A stretch of 64,000 nucleotides of DNA from Cherax quadricarinatus (taxonomy: Eukaryota > Arthropoda > Malacostraca > Decapoda > Parastacidae), in the NCBI RefSeq assembly GCF_038502225.1, contig NC_091307.1:21864173-21928172 (forward strand), given 5' to 3'. Of this stretch, positions 1-11,246 are shown piece by piece (position 1 is the first letter of the stretch; each line of letters opens with the position of its first letter). The notes beneath the pieces were generated by a model. That model was not told the origin of the DNA. It made no database searches and saw only the letters and a list, made by a program, of their open reading frames with translations. The translations under genes and the position numbers were made by a program.

Positions 1-28
1 ATATATATAAATATATTATGTATCCTGT

Positions 29-451
29 ATGTGTGTACTGGTGAATTGTGGTCTTAATGACTCTCGTGTCGCGTCATTAAGTGTAATAACCCAAACAATC
101 AGGTCAGTGATTTATTGGATATTAGCGTTCAGGAACCTTAACAGAGAATCACACAACGTACGTATGTCAGGCACCAGCACTTCCAACGTAACCACCACCA
201 CTACTACCAGTCAACGTCTAACATCAACCAACGAACTAACCACCATCACCACCACCATCTCTATCACCGCCTCCTCCACCACCACCACCCACCACCACCA
301 GCACCCCTACCACCACCACTACCACCACCCCTACCACCACCACTACCACCACCCCTACCACCACCACTACCACCACCACCACCACCACCTAAGCAGGTCG
401 TCTTCACCTTATATGTCACATCTCTCTTTCACAATCACAAACCATGAATAA
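29..451. repeat. CAC-rich trinucleotide and 24 bp repeat region
   Basis: From about 232 to 390 the + strand is almost only CAC/CTA/CCC triplets, including about three copies of a 24 bp unit. The open frame across it (29-451) would give a His/Tyr/Pro run with no recognisable domain. I read it as simple sequence, not a gene. From 391 to 959 I see only AT-rich unique sequence. Confidence 0.8.
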
Positions 452-957
452 AACATTTCTAACTTCATATATTTCTGCGAGTCGCTCCCCACTTTTACAT
501 CCAAATTTTGGAAGCCAAAATATGAAAATATTTTTTGACTCGGCAACTCAGCCCACCTCTTGCCTCTCAAGAAGCCTCTTAGGGTCTTCTTGAAGACCTT
601 GTGACTTCTCTATGGTAAAATAAAGGACACCTGGGACTTTCTAGGGACCTAATTGCTTAATTGAAACTCTTTAGGGACCTATAACCTTAAAGATTCTTTT
701 AAGAACTCCTTTGATAATTTGGGACTAATAGTCCTAGTACTCGCCTGAGTTGTTTTAAGGGACGTGTAGGACACTATAAGAACCCCGTCCTCTGGGAGCT
801 TTTAGGAACTTTCTTATTCATGTGAAGCTCGGTAAGAACCCCGTCTCTCCCATACGATTCTTTAAGACTCTTTTTTTATCATTTTCCGATGTTTTTACTT
901 TATTTTGTGTCCCATTATGGATGTGAAACACTTCTGAAATCTGTGGAGTTCTCAAAG

Positions 958-959
<2 letters not shown>

Positions 960-1026
<67 letters not shown>
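960..1026. repeat. (TA)n microsatellite, left of TIR element copy 1
   Basis: About 33 uninterrupted AT dinucleotides immediately 5' of a TIR element. The same tract type resumes on its other side at 1422. Confidence 0.95.
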
Positions 1027-1029
<3 letters not shown>

Positions 1030-1033
1030 GTAT

Positions 1034-1419
1034 ATGTCGTGCCGAATATGTAAAACTGGTCAGTTAGCAAGAACTCATTTAAAATTAAGTCCTTTCTAAA
1101 ATTTTCTCTAATACGTTTAAAGATATATTTTTTTCATTAATGTTAATGTAAACATTTTTAATTTTGCACCAAAAGAATCGTAGAAAACTTACCTAACCTT
1201 ATTATAACAAGAACAATTTATTTTAGCCTAACCCAACTAAATATATTTTAGATTTGTTTACAATAATTTAATACAAAACAAACACAGTGAAATATATTTT
1301 TTTCGTTAGGTTCAGAATTATTTTGGCGAAATTATTGCATACACAAATTTTCGCTTGTCCTATATGGCAAGATGAGCGTTGCTATTTAAGCCAAGATCGC
1401 AAGTTCTGCCTATTCGGCA

Positions 1420-1424
<5 letters not shown>
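1034..1424. mobile_element. TIR element (MITE-like), copy 1
   Basis: A ~391 bp AT-rich non-coding block. It starts ATGTCGTGCCGAATA and ends with the near-perfect inverse TATTCGGCACGAtAT, so it has ~15 bp terminal inverted repeats, with weaker complementarity further in. It is embedded in (TA)n on both sides, fitting a TA target site as used by Tc1/mariner-type elements. A second copy lies at 52332-52724 with the same ends and nearly the same interior. No transposase is encoded. The superfamily is an inference. Confidence 0.8.

Positions 1425-1504
<80 letters not shown>
1422..1504. repeat. (TA)n microsatellite, right of TIR element copy 1
   Basis: Around 41 AT dinucleotides starting directly at the right TIR. 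Sequence 1505-1740 is unique with no recognised feature. Confidence 0.95.
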
Positions 1505-1506
<2 letters not shown>

Positions 1507-1741
1507 TTTATAATATGGATTTTGTCCCTTTGTGATGTGACGTTGTTTTCCGTTCTCAGGTTACCAGATTCACGGATTTCTACTTGCTGGGACTGAACTC
1601 AAACAGCCACTTGCTTGACCATTTCTGTAGCTCGCGCAGGTCTTCCTGCAGCTATCCTCTGCTCGAATATTCCTCATTAATATGGCATCCTGGGCCAACA
1701 TTGATATGTAGGAATCTGTCCTATCTGAAAGGTCATTTACA

Positions 1742-1770
1742 TGTGTGTGTGTCTGTGTGTGAGAGAGAGG

Positions 1771-1848
<78 letters not shown>

Positions 1849-1850
1849 GA
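1742..1850. repeat. Compound (GT)n-(GA)n-(GACA)n microsatellite
   Basis: Short GT run, then about 60 bp of GA repeats, then five GACA units. Open frames on both strands here (Arg/Glu or Ser/Leu runs) are products of the repeat. Confidence 0.95.
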
Positions 1851-1978
1851 GCACTGGTAACTTATATGCTAACAGTATCTTACATCTGGTTAGGCTGTCA
1901 TAAACACTCCGGTTTACTTAAATCAACTTGCATAAACCACTCTCCCTTCCCTCCACTACATGTGCTGCTTAGTTAACG

Positions 1979-2340
1979 ACGCAAGCAGCAACAACAGCTA
2001 CAGCAACATAAGTAGCAGCACTAGCAGCAGTAACAGCAACATAGACAACAACAGCTGCAGCAACACAAGTAGCAGTATCGCTAGCAACAGCATCATACAC
2101 AACAACAGCTATAGTAACACGAGTAGCAGCATAGCCAGCAACAGTAACAACAACAGCTGCAGCAGCACAGGTAGCATCGGCATTAGCAACAGCAACAACA
2201 ACAGTTGCAGCAACCTAAGTAGCACTATCGCTAGCAACAGCAACAACAACATACACAACAACAGCTGCAACAACACAAGTAGCAGCATCGCTAGCAACAG
2301 CAGTTGCAACGAGATTATCAGCAACAACAACAACAACAGC
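1979..2340. repeat. AACAGC/AGCAAC hexanucleotide-rich region
   Basis: Degenerate array of AAC, AGC and AGT triplets with longer recurring blocks such as ACAACAGCTGCAGCAACAC. The frames read as Ser/Asn or Leu-rich proteins without domain features. I regard it as a diverged CAG/CAA microsatellite. Confidence 0.85.
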
Positions 2341-2505
2341 ATCCTCAACTGGCATAGGGGAGAGTAGAGTGGGGATTGAGGGAAGGCAGAGTGAGGTGGA
2401 CACGGATGGGGGATGAAGAAGGGAATAATATGGACGGGTCATGCAGCAGAAGGAATTACACAAATTGGGCGACCAGGTCCCGGTGTGTTCGAGTGTACCG
2501 CTGTA

Positions 2506-2580
2506 TTAGTTTACCTGGAGAGGGTTTTGGGGGTCAACGGCCCCCGCGGCTTGGTCTGAGACCAGACCTGAGAGTGGCCA
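2506..2580 (-). mobile_element. LINE A 3' tail fragment
   Basis: Reads TTTACCTGGAGAGGGTTTTG followed by GC-rich sequence ending near GGTCTGAGACCAGACC. This is the reverse complement of the last ~75 bp of the LINE at 10062-11276 and 36517-37766, including the 3' terminal CCAGGTAAA end and the GGTC..GACC hairpin. Confidence 0.75.
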
Positions 2581-2751
2581 TCACGCATGCACTATTGTGC
2601 ACATATGTATTTATAGGAAACTCACGAGTAGTAGACTCTTTCCACTTCCATCTGACGTCCTCGTCAGCAGATGTCGAAATATGCAGCCAAGACGATTTCT
2701 CTGTTTCCAAGTGGGGTTTATGTGGCCATTAGCGATTGTTTAGCAGTCACA

Positions 2752-3072
2752 ACAGCAACACCAGCAGCAGTAGCACCAGCAGCAGCAGCACCAACAGCAG
2801 CACCAGCACCAGCAGCAGCACCAACAGCAGCACCAGCAGCAGCAGCAGCACCAGCAATCACAGCAGCAGCAGTCACAGCACCAGCAGCAGCAGCACCAGC
2901 AGTCACAGCAGCAGCAGTCACAGCAGCAGCAGCAGCAGCAGCAGTCACAGCAGCAGCAGCAATCACAGCAGCACCAGCAGTCACAGCAGCAGCAGTCACA
3001 GCAGCACCAGCACCAGCAGTCACAGCAGCAACAGCAGCACCAGCAGTCACAGCAGCAGCACCAGCAGCATCT
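2752..3072. repeat. (CAG)n/(CAC)n trinucleotide array
   Basis: 320 bp of CAGCAGCAC and CAGTCACAG permutations. All six frames are open over most of it (Ala/Thr/Val, Ser/Thr or Cys runs), typical of a triplet array without stops. No start context or domain supports translation. Confidence 0.9.
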
Positions 3073-3149
3073 TGCTTTGATGCTGGTCATACGCGTGATG
3101 CTAAATTTATCCTCTTATAAAACCATGCAGCTTACCTCTCCCCGTGTCA

Positions 3150-3950
3150 CTCGCACACCTGCACCTCACACCTGCACCTCACACACCTGCATCTCACACA
3201 CCTGCACCTCGCACACCTGCACCTCGCACACATGCACCTCGCACATCTGCATCTCACACACCTGCACGTCACACACCTGCACGTCACACATCTGCACGTC
3301 ACACACCTGCACCTCGCACACCTGCACCTCGCACACCTGCACCTCGCACACCTGCACCTCGCACACCTGTACCTCGCACACCTGCACCTCACACACCTGC
3401 ACCTCGCACGCCTGCACCTCGCACACCTGCACCTCACACACGTGCACCTCACACGCGTGCACCTCGCACACGTGCACCTCGCACACCTGCACCCCGCACA
3501 CCTGCACCTCGCACACCTGCACCCCGCACACCTGCACCTCGCACACCTGCACCTCGCACACCTGCACCTCGCACACCTGCACCTCACACACCTGCACCTC
3601 GCACACCTGCACCTCGCACACCTGCACCTCACACACCTACACCTCACACACCTGCACCTCACACACCTGCACCTCACACACTTGCACCTCACACACCTGC
3701 ACCTCACACACCTGCATCTCACACACCTGCACCTCACACACCTGCACCTCACACACTTGCACCTTACACCTGCACCTCACACAACTGCACCTCACACAAC
3801 TGCACCTCGCACACCTGCACCTCACGCCTGCACCTCGCACACCTGCACCTCACACTCCTGCACCTCACACACCTGCACCTCACACATCTGTACCTCACAC
3901 ACCTGCACGAGACACACCCGCGCTACACACACCTGCACAAACTTACAACA
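3150..3950. repeat. 15 bp minisatellite (CACACCTGCACCTCG)
   Basis: About 50 copies of a 15 bp unit with the main variation at the last bases (CTCG/CTCA/GTCA). The unit is a multiple of three, so long frames stay open on both strands, for example a 425-codon frame at 3077-4354 repeating His-Thr-Cys-Thr-Ser. Two or more short runs are interspersed as local higher-order blocks. Judged non-coding. Confidence 0.92.
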
Positions 3951-4012
3951 CACACGGTTCGCACCTGTCATCCGATACCAAGTGTACACTGGAGAAAGAC
4001 CCTTCTTGCTCC

Positions 4013-4052
<40 letters not shown>
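4013..4052. repeat. (CT)n microsatellite
   Basis: About 20 CT units immediately after the 15 bp array. Confidence 0.95.
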
Positions 4053-4056
<4 letters not shown>

Positions 4057-4139
4057 TTTCAACACTTCAGAAATAAAGAGGCATTACCAACACGCCTCTT
4101 ACTATACAAGAATGGTATACAATACCGACAAGATGAGAT

Positions 4140-4291
4140 CTGAGACACATGTGCAACATCTGGGTATCTTTATTGTAGACGTTTCGCCGTCCAGTGACTT
4201 CATCAATGCAGATTCTGGGACTGTATTGATAAAATCACTGGATGGCGAAACGTCTACACCGAAGATACCAAGATGTTGCACGTGTGTCTCA
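4140..4291. mobile_element. Foldback element with two inverted hairpin-GAAAC repeats
   Basis: Two ~67 bp arms (4140-4206 and 4224-4291) are near-perfect inverse complements separated by ~17 bp. Each arm, read outward from the centre, contains TTGATrAA, a short hairpin around CACTGGA, then GGCGAAACGTC, then an AATAAAGATACC or GAAGATACC segment and a GTTGCAC..GTGTCTC end. Similar arms occur at 12039, 31032, 32137 and elsewhere. It encodes no protein. See findings for the ribozyme-like reading. Confidence 0.75.
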
Positions 4292-4468
4292 GTTTTCACG
4301 CTTCTTACTGTCTTCAAGAGGCAATTTGACAAGTTCCTCCCGCTTTCTTCCTGATCAACCAAGCTGTGGTACCTGCTTCGAACGGCAAACAGCAACCAAC
4401 GGATTGACTGAGCAACCCGTCTACAAGAAAGAATGGCCAGAAATCGATTAGACACCAATAGATTCAAG

Positions 4469-4562
4469 CAAACACAGAGTACACGCCAGTAGACTCAAGT
4501 AGACACCGAGTACGCGCCAGTAGACTCAAGTAGACACCGAGTACGCGCCAGTAGACAAGTAG
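4469..4562. repeat. ~31 bp tandem repeat, three copies
   Basis: Unit contains AGTAGACACCGAGTACGCGC, repeated about three times with small changes. The following 4563-5394 holds no recognised feature apart from a short (TG)n at 4845-4869. Confidence 0.8.
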
Positions 4563-5394
4563 ACAGTCGTAGACACAAGGCAGGTAGTGCACTGACCCCT
4601 CCCACTGTGTTTCTTTTGTGTATTCGTGACAGTAATGAGCTAATCAAATCCTGACCTGAATGTCAAACGCTATTTTTCTTGTTATATTTATGACACCTCA
4701 ATCTTTCCACTGGATTTTAATCGCACATTAAAGTTGTTTCTGTTTGTTTTGACAAGACGAACTGTTTTCACCCTCATTGTTAGGACCAGAAGACAAGCAC
4801 AGCAACTTTTTTAAATCAGGCTTTTCATACTAGGTTGCACTCCAAGTGTGTGTGTGTGTGTGTGTGTGTACACAATAGAACACTGGATCCTGTAAGAAAT
4901 TCTGAGAGAGGGGGAGAGAGAGACTAAGATTGAGATTCAGATATTATCTTTTCCATCATGAACCAGATTAAAGGCAGGTAATAATCAGGAGTGAGGAGGT
5001 AGCGGCCCCCTGGACTGAGGTCTCGTGGGTTAATAATGATAGATAAATACCCTGGTACATTAACGTCAGCCCAAGTGTGTACTCAACCTACCCTCACCTG
5101 TCTCTGTCTCCCCAGATTCAGGCTTCGTTCCAGGCCTTACCTCTTATCTTCGATTGACCAGCGTATTTAATTTTCAACCTCTAATGGTTTGCCGGTGGGT
5201 TGGACTGTTTCAGTTTAATGTTGTCGGAGCATCTTCGGGGTCCTCGGCGAAATATTAGTACATTTTTTGTGTAATATTTAACCATTTAATGGAGAATAAA
5301 AGTTACAATGTCGTGTCTGGAACAGTTCACAAATTAGCTTTTCTTTGGACGGGAAAATTTCGACAGCGTTTCGATTCGTCCTGATCTGTTATCG

Positions 5395-5750
5395 GCTCAC
5401 CCAAACACTGGGAGGGAAGGCAGGTAGGGGGTGTTAGAAGCCTCCCCTCGCTCGCCCAAAAAACTACGGGGGGTGTGTAGGTAGGGGGTGCTAGAGACCT
5501 CCCCTCACCCAAAAACCTCGAGGGGAGGTAGGTAGGGGTGTTAGAAGCCTCCCTTCACTCACCCCGACTCAGAGAAGTGAGGGAAGGCAGATAGGGGGGT
5601 GCTAGAGACCTCTCACTCGCCCAAAAACTGCGAGGGGAGGTAGGTAGGGGGTGATAGAGACCTCCCCTCGCCCAAAAACTGCGAGGAAAGGCAGGTAGGG
5701 GGTGCTAGAGACCTCCCCTTACTCGCCCAGACACTGCGAAGGGAGGGGAA
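5395..5750. repeat. Degenerate ~56 bp tandem repeat
   Basis: Six or so diverged units carrying GGTAGGGGGTGcTAGAGACC and TCGCCCAAAAACTGCGAGGG. Copy lengths vary. The minus-strand frame 5327-5512 is a by-product. Confidence 0.8.
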
Positions 5751-5799
5751 ATCGTGTATTGTCTTCAGCCCTCGGTTGCTGGATACGAGGGAAATGAAA

Positions 5800-6110
5800 A
5801 TCTCTGGAAGGGATTGGAAGAACGGACTGGAGGGACTGGAAGAACGAACTAGAGGAAGGGACTGGAAGAACGGATTAGCGGGACTTGAAGAACGAACTAG
5901 AGGGACTGGAAGAACGAACTAAAGAAAGCGACTGGAAGGACGAACTAGAGAAAGGGACTGGAAGAACAAACTAGAGGAAGAGCCTGGGAAAACCAACTAG
6001 AGGAAGATACTGGAAGAACGGATTAGAGGAAGGAACTGGAAGAACGAACTAGAGGAAGGGACTGGAAGAACGAACTAGAGGAAGAGACTGGTAGGAAAGA
6101 ACTGGAAGAA
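5800..6110. repeat. Degenerate ~27 bp tandem repeat
   Basis: About eleven units of GACTGGAAGAACGAACTAGA plus GGAAGG, increasingly diverged towards 6100, then purine-rich sequence to about 6290 with nothing recognised. Confidence 0.8.
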
Positions 6111-6461
6111 GGAAATGGAAAGGACAAAAAGAAGAAACTGAAAAAGGAAAAAAAAAGTGCCAATTCAGTGGGAATTGAGCGAAAGGAGGATTAGACAGGT
6201 TGGAGGATTGTTCAAATGAAGAGTAGAGTGTAGAGGCGAGAAGAAGGAAAGAGGAAGGAGGAGAGGAGGGAAAGAAAGCCTCATATTATGAACGCTTTTT
6301 TTCTCTCTTCCTTTCAAATAGTTCCTTCTTTCCATCCCTTTCCTCTCTCCCTACTTCCCGGTAACACACCGTCACGTACCGTAACACCCGACGTAATCCC
6401 TAACACATGCCATCTTGAAAATTAGTTAATTTCTTTTTGTGGCTTACCTTCCTCTCTATCC

Positions 6462-6462
<1 letters not shown>

Positions 6463-6524
<62 letters not shown>
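6463..6524. repeat. (GA)n microsatellite
   Basis: About 31 GA units. Sequence 6525-7235 is purine-rich then unique. A minus-strand frame at 6899-7147 is not recognised as any protein. Confidence 0.95.
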
Positions 6525-6527
<3 letters not shown>

Positions 6528-7235
6528 TGGAGGGGAGGAAAGGATGGAAGGATAGAGTGCAGGACTATAAATAAACACCACTGCATGACTAAGTCAGTCT
6601 TGTTACTGATTGGGTTGTTAGTCACTTATTACTGAGGGAGAGTGAGGTGAGGATGAGAGGAACGGGACGGGGGTGAAGTAGAGAGGACGAAATAAGGAGG
6701 AGAGGAGAAGGGTATGAGGTAGAAGGGACGAAAAGGAGGACGAAAGGAGGAGGAAGAGGAGAAGAAAAAGAAAGCGCCTTTCAAAGCAAGAGACAGAGAT
6801 TGCATAGCATAATGGTTACAGCCTCAGTAAACATTATAGAGCAATATGTAAGTAGTATAAAGGGATTCTTACCTGTTCTGGATGTTAGGTTATGCATCTT
6901 ACCCTGAAATTGGCTTCCCCTGGTGACACAGTTCATTAGTCTTGTGAAGACCTGGATCCGAGACTAAGCTATAGTACAGATATTTACATTGTGGTATACA
7001 GTGGATCCTTCTTCTTGACGGGTAATTATCAGAGGTTTTTAAGCCCTGGATTCGAGTAAGCCGCGGCCCTAATATTAGACTGTTAACATGGTGATTTGAG
7101 CTGTCAGTCAGTCTAAGGAGTGACGTGACAGAACGTATAAATGCCACTACAACTGCTTCTTTTTCTTCCTCTCTTGGTCCCGCCCCTGTCCTCCTGTCCT
7201 ACATGTACAGGCTCCCTCACTCTTTTGTGTTAGTG

Positions 7236-7316
7236 TGACATTGTAAATGGTCCAAGTCGGACCGAAATGTCGTCATAAGCTTGTCTCTCTCTCCTATGTG
7301 CGGGTTATTTGTGGAT
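7236..7316 (+). repeat. Hairpin-GAAAC dispersed repeat (GGTCC type)
   Basis: Contains the hairpin GGTCCAAGTCGGACC followed directly by GAAATGTCGTCATAAGC and then CTCCTATGTGCGGGTTATTTG. A second copy at 36036-36112 shares the hairpin-GAAA(C/T)GT order and the same downstream CTCCTATGTGCGGGTTATTT. It is non-coding. Confidence 0.7.
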
Positions 7317-7604
7317 AAACACGATGGTAATTTGACTGATCTCACAGTTATGCGCAGCATCAATGTGTCTCACGTCATTGAATTCGTCAAGTCAGTGGTA
7401 ATCAACGCGATATCGCGACACTACTGTTCTTCGACTCAACGAACCAGGTTAATCCCGCTGCGATCTCGACATCACATCCCCGTGTGAAGCCTTGGGTCTC
7501 ACTGCTCTTCCAAGCCGCTCGTCTCCGCTCTTATACGAGGAAAGCACCGAGTTCGCTAAACTATAAACATATAAGCACACGTAGATAAATAACTCAGAGG
7601 TTAA

Positions 7605-7690
7605 GCAACGCTTGGGCAACTTTATTGTGGAAATGTCTTGCCAATCAGTGGCTTACTCAGTCCAGTTATTCTTCTCTGTACTGGACCAGG
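7605..7690 (-). repeat. Hairpin-GAAAC dispersed repeat, decayed copy
   Basis: On the minus strand this reads CTGAGTAAGCCACTGATTGG followed by CAAGACATTTCCACAATAAAG. It matches the order seen at 4140-4291 and 12039-12090 (CTGANNA, hairpin, GGCGAAACGT, AATAAAG), but the GAAAC box is degraded. Confidence 0.55.
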
Positions 7691-8284
7691 TATTGCACGT
7701 GTCTAATTCATTATCGGATAAACACACGTTTGGATTTTGGGCATTTTAAGGAATTTGATCTTTACATTTATTTACAATAAGTTAGACTAATGTATATCGT
7801 ATCTGAATAGTATATTTCGTTCCTGTTATTAGTGAATTGAAGTCCTTAGGATATTAAACATTCGTGACGACGTGGAGTTCTTGGCTGCCATTGGTCAACT
7901 GGTTCTATGACATCAAGAGGTCCTCTGGGCGTGGTTCATGTCTCCTGATCTCTGTCCGCATACATATAAAATTTTAAATGGGATGGAGCTGTTAGCCGGC
8001 GGAAGGCCTCGGTCAGATGAGCAAAAGCTCCAGTGGCGGGTCATCATATGACTAAAGACCCGCGTCAGGAAGCACTTTTGCTCTTTCCTGACGACTCTTA
8101 AGTAACCTAACTCACTGTCTCCTGGCAACCACTGAATAGAAATTGCTCATGTCCAGCTGATTCATTTTAACTCAGATTCCAGACTTTTACCTGTCTAGAT
8201 CTTCTTTTTCTTTGAGTAACCAGGGTTTTTTTACGTGTGCTATTAAATGTTATTCAATTTCTTAAAAAATATGTATATAGAAAT

Positions 8285-8391
8285 TATTATTATTAGTAGT
8301 AGTAGTAGTAGTACTGCTACTACTACTACTAGCAGTAGTAGTAGCAGTAGTAGTAGTAGTAGTAGTCGTAGCAGCAGTATCATTATTATTA

Positions 8392-8441
<50 letters not shown>
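8285..8441. repeat. Compound trinucleotide array (TAG/TAC/ATT)
   Basis: TAGTAG, TACTAC and GCAGTAG blocks followed by about 20 ATT units. Sequence 7691-8284 and 8442-9470 has no recognised gene. 8690-9180 is purine-rich on the + strand, and the long minus frame 8569-9129 reflects that bias. Confidence 0.9.
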
Positions 8442-9474
8442 TATCTACCTGTTGTTGATTCCAAGAGTTATCCCATCCCTCCTTCCCAACCCCGCTCTCC
8501 GGACCAGACCTGCATATTGAAAGTCAGATCAAAAAGTTGTGTATGCTAGCTGTAGTATGTGCAGGAAATTACAATCGACACACACACTCCTTAGTTTCTG
8601 CTTCTGGATTGTCCCTTGCTGATGTATTCCTGAGAGGGCGAAGCACTTGATGATATGGGAGTGTTAGTATATTAACATGTAGGGGAAGGGAATAAGGAGA
8701 ATTGGGGTGCGGAGAGCGAGGAAGGAAAGGGAGAGATGCATCAGGATGCTGGAAGTGGCAAAAGTGTGGAGTGAAGTGTGGGGAAACGACAAGGAAACTG
8801 ACGTGAATGTAGAAATGGAGAAGGAAGGGGGTGACGAGTAATGGATGGAGGGAAGCAAAGAGAGGAGCGTGAGGCAAGCAAGGAGAAGACGGTGTGAGGT
8901 AAGTAAAGAGGTGGTATAAGGAGTAAGTAAAGAGAGGGTATGAGTTAAGCAAAGAAAGGGAAGTGAAGGAAAAAAAATGAATGTGAAACGGGAAGGTCAG
9001 GGTTTTGTGGAACGCGTCAGTAAGACTGGTGGGACAGAAAACGGGAGGTACTATGGACAGGATGAAGAGAAGAAAAGAAAGACAGAAACGATGGAAAGAA
9101 TTGATTATACAAAGGAGGAAGGGAGGCAAGGTGGGACGGTGGAAAGGTGTACCTGAGGGAGGATAGGAAAGGAAGGAATGAATATCAAAAGAATATTAAC
9201 TAACTTGCCCCTCCTCCTCCGCTTCTTCCTTCTCCCCCTCCTCCTCCTCCTCCATGAAATCAACTTACAGACAGAGGAATGTTGTTGTCATGTAGACAGA
9301 AGAGTAGTAAGGTTAATTACATTGCCAAAACTGAATGTTCTTGGTCCGCCCTGTTCACAGTGGCCTTTATTAAGTTGAGAGTAACGAGAGGAGAGTGAGG
9401 GGAGAGAGTGTGTAATTGCCAACACTTTTACCAGCTCGACGCTTGTCAGTCATTAATATCTTGTAAGTGACTCA

Positions 9475-9890
9475 GAGAGGATTCCTCTGTCTCATCCTGA
9501 GAGGAGGATTCCTCTTGTCTCATCCTGAGAGGAGGATTCCTCTTGTCTCATCCTGAGGGGAGGATTCCTCTTGTCTCATCCTGAGGGGAGGATTCCTCTT
9601 GTCTCATCCTGAGGGGAGGGTTCCTCTTGTCTCATCCTGAGGGGAGGATTCCTCTTGTCTCATCCTGAGGGGAGGATCCCTCTTGTCTCATCCTGAGGGA
9701 AGGATCCCTCTTGTCTCATCCTGAGGGGAGGATCCCTCTTGTCTCATCCTGAGGGAAATATCCCTCTTGTCTCATCCTGAGGGGAGGATCCCTCTTGTCT
9801 CATCCTGAGGGGAGGATCCCTCTTGTCTCATCCTAAGGGAAGGATCCCTCTTGTCTCATCCTGAGGGGAGGATCCCTCTTGTTTCTCACA
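9475..9890. repeat. 28 bp minisatellite containing GGATCC
   Basis: About 15 copies of a 28 bp unit built from CTCATCCTGAGGGGAGGATC plus CCTCTTGT. Early copies have GGATTCC and later ones GGATCCC, so the array shows a sequence gradient. Confidence 0.92.
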
Positions 9891-9934
9891 GAGAGAGGAG
9901 TCTTTAATCTAGGGTTTCCATTAGGGTTTAAATA

Positions 9935-10013
9935 TTAGTGAGTAGACCACCAAGGAGGCCTTGTCTGGGACCGGGCCGCGGGGCCACTGTTCACCGGAAT
10001 AGACTCCAGATAT
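9935..10013 (+). mobile_element. LINE A 3' tail fragment
   Basis: GGAGGCCTTGTCTGGGACCG, GGCCGCGGGG and CACCGGAATAGACTCCAGAT match the LINE A tail. It lies ~50 bp upstream of the long LINE A copy in the same orientation, so two insertions are nested or adjacent here. Confidence 0.75.
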
Positions 10014-10061
10014 CGTAGAAGGATAACGGTGATTACATTTGAAAAAAAATAATATACTACC

Positions 10062-11246
10062 GTAGACAAATGCGATCATGGCGTAATAGCCCATAAAATA
10101 CGTGCTAAAGGAATAACTGGGAAAGTGGGGAGATGGATATTCAACTTCCTAACAAATCGAACACAAAGAGTAGTGGTCAACAGAGTTAAATCGGAGGCTG
10201 CCATAGTGAAGAGCTCTGTTCCACAAGGCACAGTACTCGCCCCCATCTTATTCCTTATCCTCATATCAGACATAAACAGAGACATACACCACAGCACCGT
10301 ATCATCCTTTGCGGATGATACTAGGATCTGCATGAGGCTGTCATCTGCTGAGAACGCGGTTAACCTCCAAGAAGATATAAACAAAGTTTTCCAGTGGGCA
10401 ACGGTAAACAATATGATATTCAATGAGGACAAATTCCAACTACTCCGTTATGGAAAACTGGGGGAGATAATAACTAGAACAGAGTATACTACTGACTCCG
10501 GCCATACAATAGAGCGGAAAAATAATGTAAGGGACCTGGGAGTAGTAATGTCTGAGGATCTCACTTTCAAGGATCACAACAGTGCCACGATCGCACGTGC
10601 AAAGAAAATGATAGGATGGATAATGAGAACTTTCAAAACGAGAGATGCCAAGCCCATGATGATCCTTTTCAAATCACTTGTTCTCTCTAGGCTGGAATAC
10701 TGCTGTACATTAACATCTCCATACAAAGCAGGTGAAATCGCAGATCTAGAGAGTGTACAGAGATCCTTTACTGCACGTATAAGTTCTGTCAAGCACCTTA
10801 ACTACTGGGAACGCTTGGAAGCACTTGACTTGTACTCGTTGGAACGCAGGAGGGAGAGATATATCATAATCTACACTTGGAAAATCTTGGAAGGAATGGT
10901 CCCAAATCTGCACACAGAAATCACTCCCTACGAAAGTAAAAGACTGGGCAGGCGATGCAAAATGCCGCCAATAAAAAGTAGGGGCGCCATTGGTACACTA
11001 AGAGAAAACACCATAAGTGTCCGGGGCCCAAAACTGTTCAACAGCCTCCCATCAAGCATTAGGGGAATTGCCAATAAACCCCTGGCTGCCTTCAAGAGAG
11101 AGCTGGACAGATACCTAAAGTCAGTGCCGGATCAGCCGGGCTGTGGCTCGTACGTCGGACTGCGTGCGGCCAGCAGTAACAGCCTAGTTGATCAGGCCCT
11201 GATCCATCGGGAGGCCTGGTCATGGACCGGGCCGCGGGGGCGTTGA
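10062..11246 (+). CDS. LINE A reverse transcriptase, C-terminal part
   Basis: Encodes the back half of a non-LTR reverse transcriptase, which copies element RNA at a nicked target. The frame is open from 10062 without a natural start. Counting from codon 10125: the VPQG motif (RT motif B region) is at residues ~32-35, the catalytic FADD box (motif C) at ~62-65, then thumb and the C-terminal region with SRLEYCCTL, NYWERLE and LERRRERY. It ends GPRGR-stop. Motif A and the upstream endonuclease are missing, so it cannot be autonomous. No frameshift or stop lies inside the retained part, suggesting a fairly recent insertion. Confidence 0.9.
   Translation, partial: VDKCDHGVIAHKIRAKGITGKVGRWIFNFLTNRTQRVVVNRVKSEAAIVKSSVPQGTVLAPILFLILISDINRDIHHSTVSSFADDTRICMRLSSAENAVNLQEDINKVFQWATVNNMIFNEDKFQLLRYGKLGEIITRTEYTTDSGHTIERKNNVRDLGVVMSEDLTFKDHNSATIARAKKMIGWIMRTFKTRDAKPMMILFKSLVLSRLEYCCTLTSPYKAGEIADLESVQRSFTARISSVKHLNYWERLEALDLYSLERRRERYIIIYTWKILEGMVPNLHTEITPYESKRLGRRCKMPPIKSRGAIGTLRENTISVRGPKLFNSLPSSIRGIANKPLAAFKRELDRYLKSVPDQPGCGSYVGLRAASSNSLVDQALIHREAWSWTGPRGR

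Noticed and set aside
1287..1505. 72-codon frame ending in Tyr-Ile repeats
   Set aside because: It runs from the TIR element into (TA)n; the Tyr-Ile part is simple sequence.
2671..3120. Ala/Thr/Val-rich protein of 149 residues
   Set aside because: All frames on both strands are open over a CAG/CAC triplet array.
3077..4354. 425-codon open frame (His-Thr-Cys-Thr-Ser repeats)
   Set aside because: It is a 15 bp minisatellite without stops, open in several frames and on both strands; no domain or start context.
6899..7147. 82-codon minus-strand frame as a gene
   Set aside because: No recognisable motif, length expected by chance, and the area adjoins dispersed repeats.
9475..9890. Regulatory array because each unit carries a near-palindromic GGATCC
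   Set aside because: The GGATCC form is a drift product from GGATTCC along the array and absent in the early units.
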